Shown piece after piece: positions 1 through 13,355 of a stretch of DNA of 64,000 bases. The position numbers and the translations under genes were made by a program. The number at the start of each line of letters is the position of its first letter. Within the stretch, counting starts at the first letter, position 1. The stretch is from Apostichopus japonicus (Eukaryota > Echinodermata > Holothuroidea > Aspidochirotida > Stichopodidae): positions 28,853,960-28,917,959 of the forward strand of contig NC_092563.1 in assembly GCF_037975245.1 (NCBI RefSeq). Reading direction: 5' to 3'. Below the pieces are notes generated by a model. It made no database searches. It worked only from the letters and a program-made list of their open reading frames with translations, and had not been told where the DNA came from.

Positions 1-1108
1 TGAATCACTTGGACCGTTATTAATTAAAGGCTGTGACTGATGAAGGCAAGGAGTTTACTTATAGTTCCCTGCACCCCCTCCATATCAACCAAATTGACCA
101 ACATCCATTAAGCAATTCAATATACACTAATTGCAATGCAACAAGATGGTCTACAGGCAAATGTATTGCAACACTCACATGAGGATCTCTTGACCTAAAG
201 TCTACCACAGACTATGTCTATAATGAGTCTGAAAGCTTAAATTAACACTACAAGGTAAAAGCAAGGCTGCGTTTTTAATAAACCGAAGGGAAAATTATAT
301 TTAGAATTGAATCGATCATGGCATAGATAGCAATTAACAACTCATTGTAAAACACTGTGTAAAATGTCACTGAATGGAAGGCTCTACATTACAGCAGAGC
401 GAATTACTTGTTTAAGACATTCTCGTAAACTTCTCTTATCATGATTATAATTTTAGTCTTATTCGTCCGATGATGAGCAAGTGTTTCAGGGTCGACTCAT
501 AATATATGTATTATAGCACTGTAAACTTGTGCACAGCAGTGGAAAGGCTTACGGAAAGCCTGATGGGAGTGGAGCAAGTCTTTAGCTCCAAACTGATGAG
601 TTACTTTTCAGGTTGCAGTTTCTTTTTAAAAGTCTCTCCATGTGCTTGTCTGAATCAGATGATTTTGCAGTTCACGATTTACTGTATCTTTTCATCGGCA
701 TTCATTTCTTTGCTCTTTCAAGTGCTTTCTTTGGACTCTCACAAAGTTGTTTGTAAAATCCCTGTCCATTTTATTTTCCTGATTTGCTTTATAAATAAGA
801 AATATATATCTGCAATTCGTGCAGAAAATGTCGCAATTTGGTTAATATCCCTTACCCTTCTAAGTTGCACTGACCAGACGTAGGGTGTAAACACTGCATA
901 CATGTAATGCAGGTCACCTTGGTTTATGAAAGTATCTTTTCCATGGTCAGAATTAAAGATGAAGTCCTGCATATCGATGAATGCGCAAAAGTCTATCGTA
1001 AATTAGTGAAGCTACCAGCAACACTATGAAGGAAACAATTAGAAAGATGGCCAACAATTGGTGTACTCTTTTCGTTGTTAAACCATGACGTACAGTCTGT
1101 CTTCGATA
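1..1108. other. no gene seen
   Basis: AT-rich sequence with no exon-like frame bounded by splice sites and no recognisable repeat. The 125-codon frame at 506-883 is low-complexity, hydrophobic and unlike any family I know, so I treat it as chance. Confidence 0.5.
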
Positions 1109-1293
1109 TTGAATAAGGGGTTAATCAACGGTCTAGCGTGCGTTACTCACAGGATTAATGCACGATCGGGGGATAATGCAAGCGATGCACAAGGGCGGAG
1201 CCCGAGTGCATCCAGCGATAGCATTAACACCCGGAGTGCATTAATCATGTGAGTAACGCACGCTAGACCGTTGATTAATCCCGTTCATTCATA
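1109..1293. repeat. foldback (MITE-like) inverted repeat
   Basis: Two arms of about 50 bases lie in inverted orientation. The left arm (about 1109-1160) reads TTAATCAACGGTCTAGCGTG and continues GCGTTACTCACA. The right arm (about 1240-1293) is its near-perfect reverse complement. The centre of roughly 75 bases is itself weakly palindromic (GCGATGCAC versus GTGCATCCAGCG). No open frame is present. The structure suggests a foldback or miniature inverted-repeat element, but no clean target-site duplication was found, so the family is not assigned. Confidence 0.7.
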
Positions 1294-1379
1294 CACTACC
1301 ATTAGTGTGGGGAGAAAATCATAAAACAAAACATTTTTGGTTACATATAACCAAAGATTTATTAAAGTGATGCCCCGTA

Positions 1380-1415
1380 ATTTTACCGTGCATTACTCAC
1401 AGGATTAACCACGGT
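1380..1415. repeat. partial second copy of the foldback arm
   Basis: Contains GCATTACTCACAGGATTAA, matching the arm of the 1109-1293 element (GCGTTACTCACAGGATTAA). It is bounded by ACCGTG and CACGGT, so it can fold as a short hairpin itself. It is probably a fragment or older copy of the same element. Confidence 0.45.
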
Positions 1416-3249
1416 CAGCTGACCTGAATGGACCAATAGGATTTAGGAATCTTTACTAAGTATGAATGAACAAACGTTATCTCAGCTTAGATTTCATTAG
1501 ATAGCTGACATGCAACAAATGATTCAAACTTACTGTAAGTCAGAAACTGTCATAGTCATAAGTTCAACTCATAACTATTAAAAGAGTTCAAAATTAACGA
1601 AAGTTTCATCAAGCCCTACTATCGTAACAACTACGTTGGACTGTCGTATATATATTTCATATTAAGCAATTCTTATTTAACATTTGTTACTCTCTAAGAT
1701 GTACTGTTAATCACATTCTAAATCACATTTGCTTTGTTTTGTTACTTATTATTCAAAGCACAAAGTCAACAAGATATGTCTTGCTTATTCTGGAGAAATC
1801 AAAAGCTGACCAAAGCTGGACCCCTAATGCATAGAATTACTGATGTATTTACCCCAGTAATACGTCAAAATGAGGCTTTACAAACACATCACGTAACAAA
1901 TTAAAATGCAATACTATAGAAGATAGTAACACTGTCAGCTTTTTGACTAAAACCAGATAACCTGTCAAAAAAGCTTCAAACTAATAATGCATCCCTATAC
2001 AGTTTTACTCTCTATCACCGAACAGACACACCGTGAGGTAATTTCAGACATGCAATAAACCTCTCACAGTAGACAAAGTCCATTTAGATTCACTAAATTC
2101 CAACAGTGTATATATATATTAATCGTCTGTCTCGTAACCACGAGACGTAATTTGCGTTTTGTGAATATTTTGTGCGCTATAAACGCAGCTGAACGGGCAA
2201 TCGCGGCTGATCATATTGATGAAGGTGACTCATCAAATTGTTCAGAGCCTTAAAGAGGAAACTAAAAAGCCAACCTCATCAATTGTAAAAGTTGTTATTT
2301 TATAGAAGAGCATACGTATATACTGTAGTCTGTTGGAAACCCTTTCCTTGTAAAATGAAAGGTTTGGTGAAACGATATGGACTTTCACTTTTATTTGCAT
2401 ATATATACAGTACGTTAGTTGTTGTATGAGGGTTTGGCCTTTATAGCGCTTGTGTGTTTACATCATTATAACATAATTTGTGAAGCTAACACAACCTACT
2501 GCTGTACATAAAGTGTCTTCAGTTATTTGACAAATCCTCTTTTCAAATTTTTCATCTGAAATACTTCAAGCGAGTTAAGGTGAAATAAATAACTACTACA
2601 CTTGTACAGATTAGAAATGCAATTAGAATAAACCCCAGGTGGAATCAAACTTTCCATGTATATACTCAAATTGCCTTCACAGGTCAGTGAATTTAATATT
2701 TGTGGCCAATTTGTCATGAAAGGCACAGATGTTGACTGCAATTTGCAGCATCTGTTTGTGCGTTCGTTGTTAATTTTCAATATATTTTCAATATAAATAA
2801 AGAGATGGCTTGGACTTGTTTGTTGGCATTACAAGTAAATAACAAAAGAGAGTAACACAGACTCATGATGCATCACTTGTGGGGGGAGGGGGGGAGTCGA
2901 GAGGGGTGTGGGGAGACAATAATGGCAACCTTTCTAGTATATCACATGCGAATGTAAATAAGTTTCCATGGTCACTTGAAATCATATTTTGAACAGGAAT
3001 CGGTCAAATTTGGCTAAATGGATGCAAAACAGTAAATCAACTGTGAACACTACTTTAACCTGCAATATATAGATGGTAAATGCAAAATGCAAAATGCATT
3101 GGTATCATTGACGTTGACATTGACATTGGGCAGGGATGTACTGGATGAATGCATGCAAAATGCATTTATATGTCATTGATGTTGACATTGGGCATACGAT
3201 ATACTGAATGTACAATTTCATGAATATATCAACACTGTAAGTATCCATG
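1416..3249. other. no gene seen; G-rich patch
   Basis: No supported gene. A G-rich stretch lies at about 2880-2915. A small perfect hairpin, GTCTCG-TAAC-CGAGAC style, is at about 2129-2146. From about 3085, degenerate copies of a GTTGACATTGGGCA word lead into the satellite that follows. Confidence 0.5.
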
Positions 3250-3770
3250 ACTGCATAAACCCATGCATTGTTTGTATGGATATCTGGTGGAAGTTTGGCA
3301 TGGCATACACAAAACTGCATTAACCCATGCATTGTTTATATGGATATCTGATATTAATTGGAAGTTTGGCATACAGAATAGTGCATTAATCCATGCATAT
3401 ATGTATGGATATCTGGTATTAATTGGAAGTTTGGCATATAGAATACTGCATTAACCCATGCATTGTTTGTATGGATATCTGGTATTAATTGGAAGCTTGG
3501 CATGACATACAGAATACTGCATTAACCCATGCATTGTTTGTATGGATATCTGGTATTAATTGGAAAGTTTGGCATAGAATACTGCATTAACCCATGCATT
3601 GTTTTTATGGATATCTGGTATTAATTGAAAGTTAGGCATGTAGAATACTGCATTAACCCATGCATTGTTTGTATGGATATCTGGTATCAATTGGAAGCTT
3701 GGTGAACAGAATACTGTATTAAACTATGTACTTAATGATATGTTTATCTGGTATTATACATTGAAATTAG
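3250..3770. repeat. tandem satellite, unit about 65 bp, about 7.5 copies
   Basis: Each unit carries TGCATTAACCCATGCATTG, then TATGGATATCTGGTATTAAT, then TGGAAGTTTGGCATA and a variable link ending in AGAATAC. Copies begin near 3253, 3317, 3383, 3448, 3519, 3584 and 3650. A decayed copy follows from about 3716. Length changes are concentrated after the TTTGGCAT block. Short open frames across it on both strands are by-products of the repeat. Confidence 0.9.
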
Positions 3771-6635
3771 GTATATAAATATTGTATAAGTAACTTACTG
3801 AATTGTCAACTACTTTCACTGATCATATGATAGGCATTACACTATCTCCAAGCCTAGTAACCAACAATTCAAGGCTATGTTATATGATAAATATTATCAA
3901 CCCAAATTTACAAATTCACCCCCTTTGGTAATGACACTGTCAATGATGTAAACAGGTTATTATTCATAGTTTCACTTTCCCAGGTTAAATGTCAGTATTT
4001 TGTATCTCAGCAAAGAACTTGAAAGTTAACTTGGATGATACCTTTTTTGCACTGTAGAGGGAGTACTTTGTTCCCCCTACCAGCAAGATGATACAGCAGG
4101 ATTAAAACTAACATGAGAAAAGACTGGGACAATGCATTATTAGAGAGGGAATTATATGATGGGATTATAGGTCAGATGGTTTAATGACATCTTACTCCAT
4201 TTGTACCTCCCATTCTGTGCCTCCCATCCTGTGAACCCATCCTCCCCCATCCTCTCCCTCCTATTCCCTTCTCCTCCCATTATCTTCCTCCAATCCTCTC
4301 CCATCCTACCCCAGTCTCTGTTTTACACTTACAGAGACCATTTGTTTTCCACCAGTGCAATTTAATATACCTGTGGCATGGGACAACTCAGAACCCATAT
4401 ACACCTCTGTGTACAGTTATTCAACTCCATATGGAATTTGTATGTTAATATGCTTTATCCAACACTGTGACTGATGGTAGTGATGACATCATGCCAAACA
4501 GCTTTGCTTGTAAACTGCAAAAGACATCAGGTTACTGACAGTCTATGAGTCAAGACACTTACATTGTACATAAGTATCACGGTGTACGTTGTGGACATTA
4601 TTTAAATGACAATATCAAATGGGCGATTAGTATGAACCTGTCATCAACTTAGGTAGATTATTCAAATACCAGAGATTTGTCAATGAATCTCATATGTTTC
4701 TCATTCAAGTAAAATAAAATTACTAGCAGATGCTGTAATAATTACCAATGTTCATTGTTGTGATAGCAGACAGAGTGTTCTGCTTCCCAAGTCACTACTG
4801 ATTCATATATATACACAACAATATAATTAAATTTATAACACATGTCCATCCGAAGAAGTATAAACCCATTTTAGTAAATTTAATTTTAATAAATATTTTA
4901 TAAACCCAAGGTAACCCTACATACGGACTAGCAATGTGCCTCAGATCTCTCCATACTACCCCCCTTCCCTTCCCCTTAACCCTCACCATCCCACTTTGCT
5001 TAAAATAAATTTAAAAAATAAACAAAAGAATACAAACTTTTTTCAAATTGAAATTTAATGACATTGATGAAGGAATGAAGGTGAGGCCGGAGACTTTGGT
5101 GTGTTGTATTGATGTTCCATTACACTAGGATGAGTCACACTGCATCAAATCAATATATTACAAACACGCTGTGACAGAATCCTGGACAGTCTACATGCCT
5201 GCAATCACATCAACACCCATGTCTGCATTAGATATGACATTTAATCTCTGCTTATGTATGATGCGTCCTCCTCCACAGCTCTATCTGCACACATGTACAT
5301 TTGTATGAATGGAATTCTTTTTGAGGCACTAAGTTTCCTGGGTTATCACTTCTGATGTAATGAATGTACCAAGCTGATACTTACAACATTAGTCAGTGTA
5401 ATGAAACACATAGACTAAATGGGTTGATTAGATTACAGATAAGCTCAATATTTTGTTGTTGTTTTGTTTAAGGCTATAAGCATGTTTACTTGTTTACCTC
5501 CGTCAGTTCAAACAACATGACTTAAAATCTGTGTAATGTTTGATTAATCTGTTGTAATATTGATGCAGAAAAGTAAGAGTTCTATTTCATAATACTACCA
5601 CCTCATTGCTTTTAAGAGTGAGTTCTTAACCCTTATCTTCCAAGACAGACAATTGTGCATCCCAAATATGTAATGTAATGACTCATTGCTTCATTTGTAA
5701 TCCTTGAAGGTCTTTGCTTTATTTCATCTTTCCTGATACAAATTCAAGATGGCCGAGATTAAACAGCTGGTTGCCCTTGCAGCATAACTTCCCCGGCCAT
5801 CAGATAACCTTCAACATGCACAGATATATATTTGCATAATATACAAGTCACAATAGATATTTTAGGGGAACATGTTAACTTTCAGACATTAACATATGTA
5901 TAAACTACCCTTACCATGTAGTCATAGCAGATGTAGTGAATAACAAACAAATGCATCCAACCATAGAAGAAAAATTAGGTTCTACAAATCAAATCTGGGT
6001 CAAGCATTACTAGATGGTGGTACTTCACCTCTCTGAAAATTCCTTGAAATAGCCATGAGCTCATGTCTGGTACTGACAGAAACTAAAAGGCACTAATCAT
6101 AAGGTGTTTGCATTTTACGCCCAAAGGGTGATATTTCTATTCTTCGGTATTTGCTATCTTCAAACAGGGAACTGAATAGACTGGTCTAGCTAAAACCCAC
6201 CCTAAGGAAAGACAATCAGACAACCCTCACCTGACCTTAAAGATTAGTCATCCACTCAAACCTATTGTCAAGCATTTACCTCTGAGTATAGACTATTTAG
6301 TCATCCCCCAAACCTATTGTCAAGACTATTTATTCATTCATTCAATTTTGTTAGCACAGTTCCATGAAATGTGGCAAACTTTTGAACAATCTTTACAATG
6401 TACATGTACATTGTGTTCAAACATGTATGGAAAATGTTCATGTGCATGCATAAAGGGGAGTAGATGTGCACGTCTCTAAACTGGGCAATTACTCTCTCAT
6501 TGTATATACGTACAACACTGTACATGTATGGTAATACAAGAGAACTAACTACTGTACATTAACAATCCATGGCAGCATGTTCATGGTCAAATGAAGAGGC
6601 AAACAGACTTTGGACTTGGTTATAGGTCCTGGCCA

Positions 6636-6760
6636 GGTCATTACATTTTGTCATTGGGTAAGGCACTTCATCTTAATTGCCTAACGTTATGCAGGTGTGT
6701 ATCAAGTGGGGACATGCAAGGTAACTTGTAAACATGATTGTGGCAGGTCTGTGTCCATGC
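6636..6760 (+). repeat. dispersed repeat with GGTAAGGCACTT core
   Basis: The stretch TCATTGGGTAAGGCACTTCA, followed by TTAATTGCCTAACG and then CAGGTGTGTATCAAGTGGGG, resembles a repeat core seen in many marine invertebrate genomes (GGGCAAGGCACTT followed by an AGGTGTATAAATGGG-like segment). The resemblance is recalled, not searched. Ends and duplications are not visible, so I cannot say whether it is a SINE or part of a LINE 3' region. Confidence 0.45.
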
Positions 6761-8667
6761 CAAATCCGAAATCCCCCAGGAGACACATGGATGTGGTGCA
6801 CTGTAGTGCCCACGGAGGGGGAGGGTTGAGTGGTGCACACTTGGGTGTGCGGAGCTCACAATTTACCAATGACCGGGGAGGGGGGGGGGGATGTTGTAAA
6901 GTTGTGTGAGTGTTGCTTAGATACAAGATTGTAAAAACATTCAACTTTAACTTTTATTTCACTGTCTTTTGTAGGAAGATCTCTCTGATTTGTATAAGAT
7001 TTATGAGGAAAGGAAATCATAGTTTGCTTCTTTGTTGGTGGTATTAATTCCTTATACCACACATTTCTTACGTTGCACAGCAGTATGTCCTGGTATTACA
7101 GTACATTCAATTATAAAAGGCTTCAAAAACAGGCCTGAAAACAAAGGTTGAAAATTTCTAAGAATGAACACAGTGTGTGATAGGTTTCAGAATGGTAGAT
7201 TCAGAAAGAGGTCAGTGACCTTAGACAGGGTCATTGGGGGCGCTGTGTAAGAATGTTACCAGTGGTTAGCCTGTGGTAGATTGGTGTGCGTAAGTGAAAG
7301 AGACAGGTAAGTGTCTGAGGAGTGAATTATATTATATTTATTTATAAAGGGTTCTAATAGGCATTTCCAATGGTAATTACCTATCCAGCTGTATCATTGT
7401 TTTCTTTCTTAAATCATCAACTTCAACTCAAATATATGCATACATATAACATACCCAGGGAAGACATGTCATTGCAAGTTAAACTCTTGCAGACTAGGCA
7501 CAACATCTCGGACATGAAATTATTATCTTTATACCATTCATTGTTTTCTTTTACTCTAATGAAAACTTCCTTTTGGAAATACACCCAAGTCAATGACTTT
7601 TACAGAGATTTGGCTACACAGGAAACACATCTACACATTCTACCATGTGTGGCTAATGAGGTGAGACCTCTTTGCTCTGGTACTCTGTATGGAATGAACA
7701 AATCATAAATGTGTGTAATATCAATTCCATGACAAGACACAATTCTAATTAATATGTAACCAACACTCAAATTGGTATCCACATTCAAACATCACTACTG
7801 CGTGGCAGCAGTGATGTTTGACATTGCAGAACAATGTATGGCACTGCGCTACTGGCATTTTGCTTGATCCATCAGGTCGACTGGACTACACTGCGAAGCT
7901 CTAGATAATATCCAGGCTCTTAGGCCATCTTCATATTTGAGAACGCAAGAGGTATCTGATACCAAGGGTGATCAACTTCAATGTAGTATGAATATTAGTG
8001 TACTGAGGATCAGACACTGAAATTGTGATCTCCCATTTGGGGGGCGAGATCCTGACCCTGCGAGGGCAGTCATCAGATTGTAGTGTCAACATTCGTAGGG
8101 CCATGCGACCCAAAATATTGGAGCTAGGTTGCTCTCACCACTTCCCCGTAAAGACTGATCTGAGGGAGTCTAAATGCAGGCGCACTGCAGGACTGTATCT
8201 ATCTAGCTTATTCTAGCTAATTGTTTGTGAAGAATCATAATGAACTTTTCATGCTTGCATAATGCTGTCCCTCTGATTTGGTCCATCGCTCATTTTCAAT
8301 CGTGGACCCATCCGTAGTCAGCTCTATTACCTCCCAGGGGGAACACAAGATCCTGATTACCTCTTGCAGTCTCAAATTATGCGAACAAAAGCCTAAGGAC
8401 TTATAAGAACAACTACTCTTGTAGGTACAACATCACACATCTATCCCACTATCAGTCACCCACAGTAAGTTAGTACTACTGTATGTGTCAACTTCCAGAG
8501 ATTTCAATGGGACACCACATACCTGTGCTTAGTATGCATAATAAGGTGATGATATTTATATGTACCAGCATCTATAACAAACAGCAGCAGAGGTTTTTGT
8601 GATATTTGTGGAAGTCACCACTATTTTGAAGAGCAGGCACAAAATACAGATAGTTGCCTAGTGCATT

Positions 8668-8712
8668 CACTCAATTTTTTTTATTTTATTTTTTATTTTA
8701 TTTTTTATAATT
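8668..8712. repeat. TTTTA-type simple repeat
   Basis: A run of T-rich pentamers and hexamers (TTTTATTTTAT repeated), ending in ATAATTTG. Simple low-complexity DNA. Confidence 0.8.
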
Positions 8713-9277
8713 TGTGTCAACCATCTTTTCCTGAGCTATGTAGGCAATATAATAACCAATGTTCTGTACATCAATGCCAATATTTAGCGGACCAAAGTAG
8801 ATGTGATATTAAACACCAAAGTAACTGTAAGGGTTTGGAGCATTTACAAACCATGATACTTACCTGCCTCCTCTATAACATGCACAGTTATAATATGCCT
8901 AACCTAATAAATTTAGTCATATTTGGCTTGGTTATCTCCCCTTCCCACCCCAATCCCCCACACTAACCCGTTGTGAGATACCACCCATGCTGCTACTACT
9001 GAGTGCTAGACAAAAAGATCTCCCCAGCCTATTATGCATTCTAGCTATGTGCAGGACTGTTAAGGACCTCAAAATTGGATCAAGTTTGCTCATATCTAAC
9101 CAGTAAATCTGCTCTAATAATTCTGACCTCACCCTCACAATATTTAATATTGTGCTTTTTAAATATTTCCATCAAGAAATCTTCTAGATGGTTTTCATTT
9201 CCCTTCTTCCTCATGCCATTGTTACCTGTATGGTATGAGTAGAGTGTGGCAGAGTCAATGCAACGTGCAGTTAAACC

Positions 9278-9291
9278 GAGTCACGTGACTC
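9278..9291. promoter_or_regulatory. perfect 14-bp palindromic E-box
   Basis: GAGTCACGTGACTC is a perfect palindrome containing TCACGTGA, the core bound by MITF/TFE/USF-type bHLH-zipper factors. It sits in a short CpG-containing patch (9260-9330) about 200 bases before a possible splice donor (GTGAGT at 9480). This hints at a promoter, but no coding exon could be linked to it with certainty. Confidence 0.4.
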
Positions 9292-10475
9292 ACACTCCCA
9301 ATCGACCGACGCAGCCGGATATTCATGTTTAGTTTATATTAACATCTCAAGTGGCTTGTGTGCAAGTTTACTTTTCCCTTGCCAATTATAAAGGAACATC
9401 GATTTATATCTAGACGAACTGATAAGCCAATCTTAGCTTTTTCCACGAATTTGGATCGATTTAAAGACAAGACCATACAGTGAGTGTTGACAAAATGTCT
9501 ACCTTTGTTTGAACAGGTTCACTCGGAATACAAAATGAGTCTTACCAAAAAAGATAAATGGAACAGGTAGCATGTCTCATTAGGGGTTTTTAGACAGTTA
9601 CTACATTTGTAATGAGTCATAGACTAGAGATTCATCGCCTGTAAATGCATCACCTGTCTCTCTATTCCTTGCTGCTTCTCTTTCCTCCCTCGCAGAGCTT
9701 CATATTATTACCATCGGTCTTGAGATGCAAATCGTTTTTTTTATATTTTATTTTTGATAACTTCATCTCAAGACTCAATTTCACAGACTAGCACTTCTGG
9801 GATGACAATCTATCTAGAGAGTTCAGTGAGAGAAAGATGAGTAACAACTTCACAGACACATGATATCCAAGCATCTCTCTCCTTTGTTAAAGAAATCTTG
9901 ACCTTGGATTTTTATAACAAATTTGTCATGCTATTGGACACTAACATAATACATTCTGAACAATGGCGTTCATTAGCATGACTGACTAAAGTTTTCCTAT
10001 TGACAGTGAGGCAAAGAAACCCAAATATTTGAAAACTTTCATTTTGCTTACATAAATGCATATATACGATTAACAGTCATCGTATGAATATCTGGACTAG
10101 ACCAAACTTTAAGAGTCAGACAAAATCAGTGACTACTTGCTAACAAACTTGCCTTTGGTGAAAAAAAAAAAGTTTAAAAGTATAAAGATGTTTACTATTT
10201 AACTTTTTTTAAATTTATCTTTTGCCCAAACAAAAACTTGTTGAGTAAATCCCAAAAGGTTTGCTAAAGAAACAAGCTTGAAATTTGCACAAAATACAAA
10301 AAGTTATTGTTAAATACCATGCCCAGGGTAATAAACACTCTGTTAATGATGAAATGTTTTTAATTTTTTTCTATTTTATCATTGCCTGTTTGGATTGCAC
10401 CCACACATTAATAAGTAACTTTATTCTCACTTTCATAATATTGATGTTTTTATCTTTTTAGATGTGCATACTTTG

Positions 10476-10610
10476 ATGACAAAAAGTGAAATGAAGAGAG
10501 AGATAAAGCAAGAGGTCATAGGTCATCTCGTCATTCAAAGTCAGAGTTTGAAAAAATTAAACGAGAATGTGAAAGCAACAACCAAAGTGATTTACCTTGC
10601 AATAAGTTAG
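10476..10610 (+). CDS. possible small ORF or exon, 44 residues
   Basis: A short Lys-rich frame starts with MTKSEMKREIKQEVIG and ends at TAG. It begins 15 bases after a good acceptor (TATCTTTTTAG at about 10451-10461). A possible donor GTTAGT overlaps the stop, so it could be an exon rather than a complete ORF. The predicted peptide would be helical and charged. I recognise no family. Chance is quite possible at this length. The E-box patch at 9278 and a donor at 9480 upstream are the only supporting context. Confidence 0.15.
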   Translation: MTKSEMKREIKQEVIGHLVIQSQSLKKLNENVKATTKVIYLAIS

Positions 10611-12626
10611 TGTTTAAATCTTGTGGAGCAGTCTTGTAGGCTCCCAACTAAGTCTCTCGTAAACAGAATTTTGCACACTTTTCATAGTGATACAGGATAA
10701 ATTATTCCCTGCCTCAACTGAAAACTGAACAATAATCCTCATATCCAATCATCAAATATATATAGATACATAACATCTCTTTCACAGTTACATGAATGGT
10801 GATAGTTGGGTTCCTAGCAACAGTAAAATGGATTTGATTTCACATTTGATCCTGTGCCGATCTTAATCCTCTGATCTTAATCCTGTCTTTCCAGAACCAC
10901 AAGTATTTCAACCCACTTTTTCATTCCACACTGGACCCCCGTACGCAATCAGGCCGCGATTGAGCGATCAACAAACAGGGAGTTACGTAAGACATGTGAG
11001 GCACATCACGCCATGTCTTCACATGTAATAGTTGCATGCACCCTTTCATCAGATGGGCTCCTCCTCTACAGCTAGATAGGGACTTGACGCCATACATGTC
11101 ATTGTGATCTCAGGTCACCACAATCTAACAAGCTTTCACTTTTGTTATTTGTTCATCTCGAAGGAAGTTGATCCGAAGCAGAGGATCAGATCCACAAACT
11201 GATCACTTGCTTGAGATCTACTGTGAACTGTGAAGAGCATGCATAGTTTACCCAACTTTCATTGTTTTTGGGGGTATAAATAAATCAATCATACTGCCCA
11301 CCTTCCAAAATCCTTCCAAAAAAGATGCAAACCCATTAGGGATATTTTCCTCTTTATTTGAGTGAAAATTTAACACAGTACTAATACCACAATTACTTTT
11401 CTTGTCAGTTAACCAAAAATGAATAAGTAACTAAAAGTCACCAGTGGTACAGCATCTTGCAGCAGTACTAAAGAAAAATTTGGAACTAAAAAGCAAATAA
11501 CTAACTGAATGTATTTTATTCAAGTTCTTCTCTCCTTTCAACATTTGAACATATGCACTCTAACCTTCAGTAACATTTGTCGCATATTCTAACATTGAGC
11601 TTACTTGTAAAGTAGATGACACTAGTAAACATAAATAATTTCCAGATAATATTAACCCAAAAGTTACAAAATGACCAGCTCTACGTTACAAATAAGTTAC
11701 AGCATGTAATCCATTTTATTAAGCACCAGCTCATAATCAATTTTATTAGGCACCGACTCTCCATCGCTGGCTGGAAATATTCAGCGACTATCAATGATTC
11801 CCTACAAGTACGCAAGGCAAAGACATAGGATAAAATCTGTGAGATTTTTTCAAAAACGCCCCCTTAGACTGTAGATAAGACATTGATGATCTTTTAGTCA
11901 GGTTAAAATGACATTGATGGGGCTGAGTCACAAGTTAAACAGCTCTGTCTCCTGAAAGAGCAGGACCAAAAATTTACTGAATTAGTTGCCGCAGGATATT
12001 ACTCTTCTTCCATCATCAAAGGGACGTGGCCTAGTTCACTGCTAATCAACACATTATTACACGACTTGATCATTTCTCTGCCTCAATCAAATATGCGAAA
12101 TAAGCCCCCCGGATAAGGGCTAGAGGCACATTGGGCTACTCTGTAATGGTAACATATATACAGTACAGTATCTCACAACAGTAAATTAGACAATCTCACA
12201 TAAATTACTGAGGGAGGGGCCTACAAAAAAATGAAACTGAAAATTTTCAGACTTACATAATCTTACCTATAGTCTGTTTGGAGTTGGAAATATTCTACAT
12301 GATATGTAATCCTGTTCATTTGTATTGTCAAAGGTATTTAATAAAAATGCTTATGAGTATTCTTAAACACTATTCATTCTGGAATGTCCATACTCAAGGT
12401 TTATTGTTTTCATCCATCTTATATATTGTAGCACATAATGTCAGATATTGTCTTTGTGAATATTCTACATTATAGATTCTTCACTAAATTCAAGGGGTAC
12501 ACAAAAGGTAATCTAAGTTCATGTTAAAGCTCTTAAAGGGATGTGAAACAAACTTTCCCTGAAGTTTCCAATCCTCTGAAATGATTTTGAACATAGCTAC
12601 ATGGAGTTGCTAGAAGTAAATGCAAC

Positions 12627-12654
12627 CAGGGAGTTGTTCCATAACAACTCCCTG
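12627..12654. repeat. perfect 12-bp-stem hairpin shared with the SINE body
   Basis: CAGGGAGTTGTT and AACAACTCCCTG flank a CCAT loop, giving a perfect 12-bp stem. The tRNA-SINE at 31752-32011 contains a very similar stem-loop (GTTGTTCAATAACAACTTCC at about 31861). This site is therefore probably a fragment of the same SINE family, although the flanks do not otherwise match. Confidence 0.55.
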
Positions 12655-13255
12655 ATGCAACGCTACATAAAAGTGTGACAAGAGTTCTCTGTAGTTTTGG
12701 TTGTTTTGCACAATTGGGATATATAGATATGTAAATCCATGTTTATATCCAAGTAGATTTACTATGACTTGTTTATTAAAATGGCATTCCACAGACAAAC
12801 AAATATTGCACTTGAACAATACCGTCATGTCTGGTCTCTTGATGGCTACTGAATTCTGTTTACATGTGCCTGTACGAGACAGTCTTACAGGATATCAACT
12901 GGCCAACCATGTTGTTGCTGATTCTTGGTCAAGGTGTAATGGCCACATAGGCACAGATGATGAGAGATAACCCAATTAAACCCATATAACCCGCTTCAAG
13001 ATCTGCACAAACAGGAAACATCAAACAGTGATTGTGCTTGTAATTAAATGTGCTTCAATAAGCAATGGGTCTATAATTGAACAAGTAGTGATTTACAAGC
13101 GATTGATTCAATAAATGAGAGGAAAACAAACCACATTAATTATTCTATATTTCTTGTTATCGTAAGACTCCAAAAATTGAAACAGTTTATGATCATATTA
13201 GGTCAAGTTATTATTTGCAGAGGCCACCTACATACATGCTGTAAACTAGGTAGTT

Positions 13256-13355
13256 CAGCCACTTTTAATGACGAGTGTCTTATGTTTCCAGCCACTTTTA
13301 TTGACGAGTGTCCTATGTATCCAGCCACTGTTATTGACAAGTGTCCTATGTTTCG
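13256..13355. repeat. 33-bp unit, three tandem copies
   Basis: CAGCCACTTTTATTGACGAG followed by TGTCCTATGTTTC repeats at 13256, 13289 and 13322 with a few substitutions. The unit is a multiple of three, so one plus-strand frame reads as an 11-residue repeat (PATFIDECPMF type). The host frame is only 61 codons long and shows no other sign of coding. Confidence 0.85.

Larger units (their letters stand above)
3771..9240. other. long stretch with no supported gene
   Basis: Intergenic or intronic DNA with pyrimidine-rich patches (for example 4200-4320), a G run near 6880-6890 and scattered simple repeats. The 7840-8230 part is less AT-rich and has frames of about 60 codons on both strands. They carry stops or lack splice sites and match nothing I recognise. 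Confidence 0.5.

Noticed and set aside
506-883. 125-codon ORF at the window start
   Set aside because: Hydrophobic, low-complexity translation with no family resemblance and no splice context.
3263-3454. ORFs inside the 65-bp satellite
   Set aside because: They follow the repeat unit and disappear where unit length changes.
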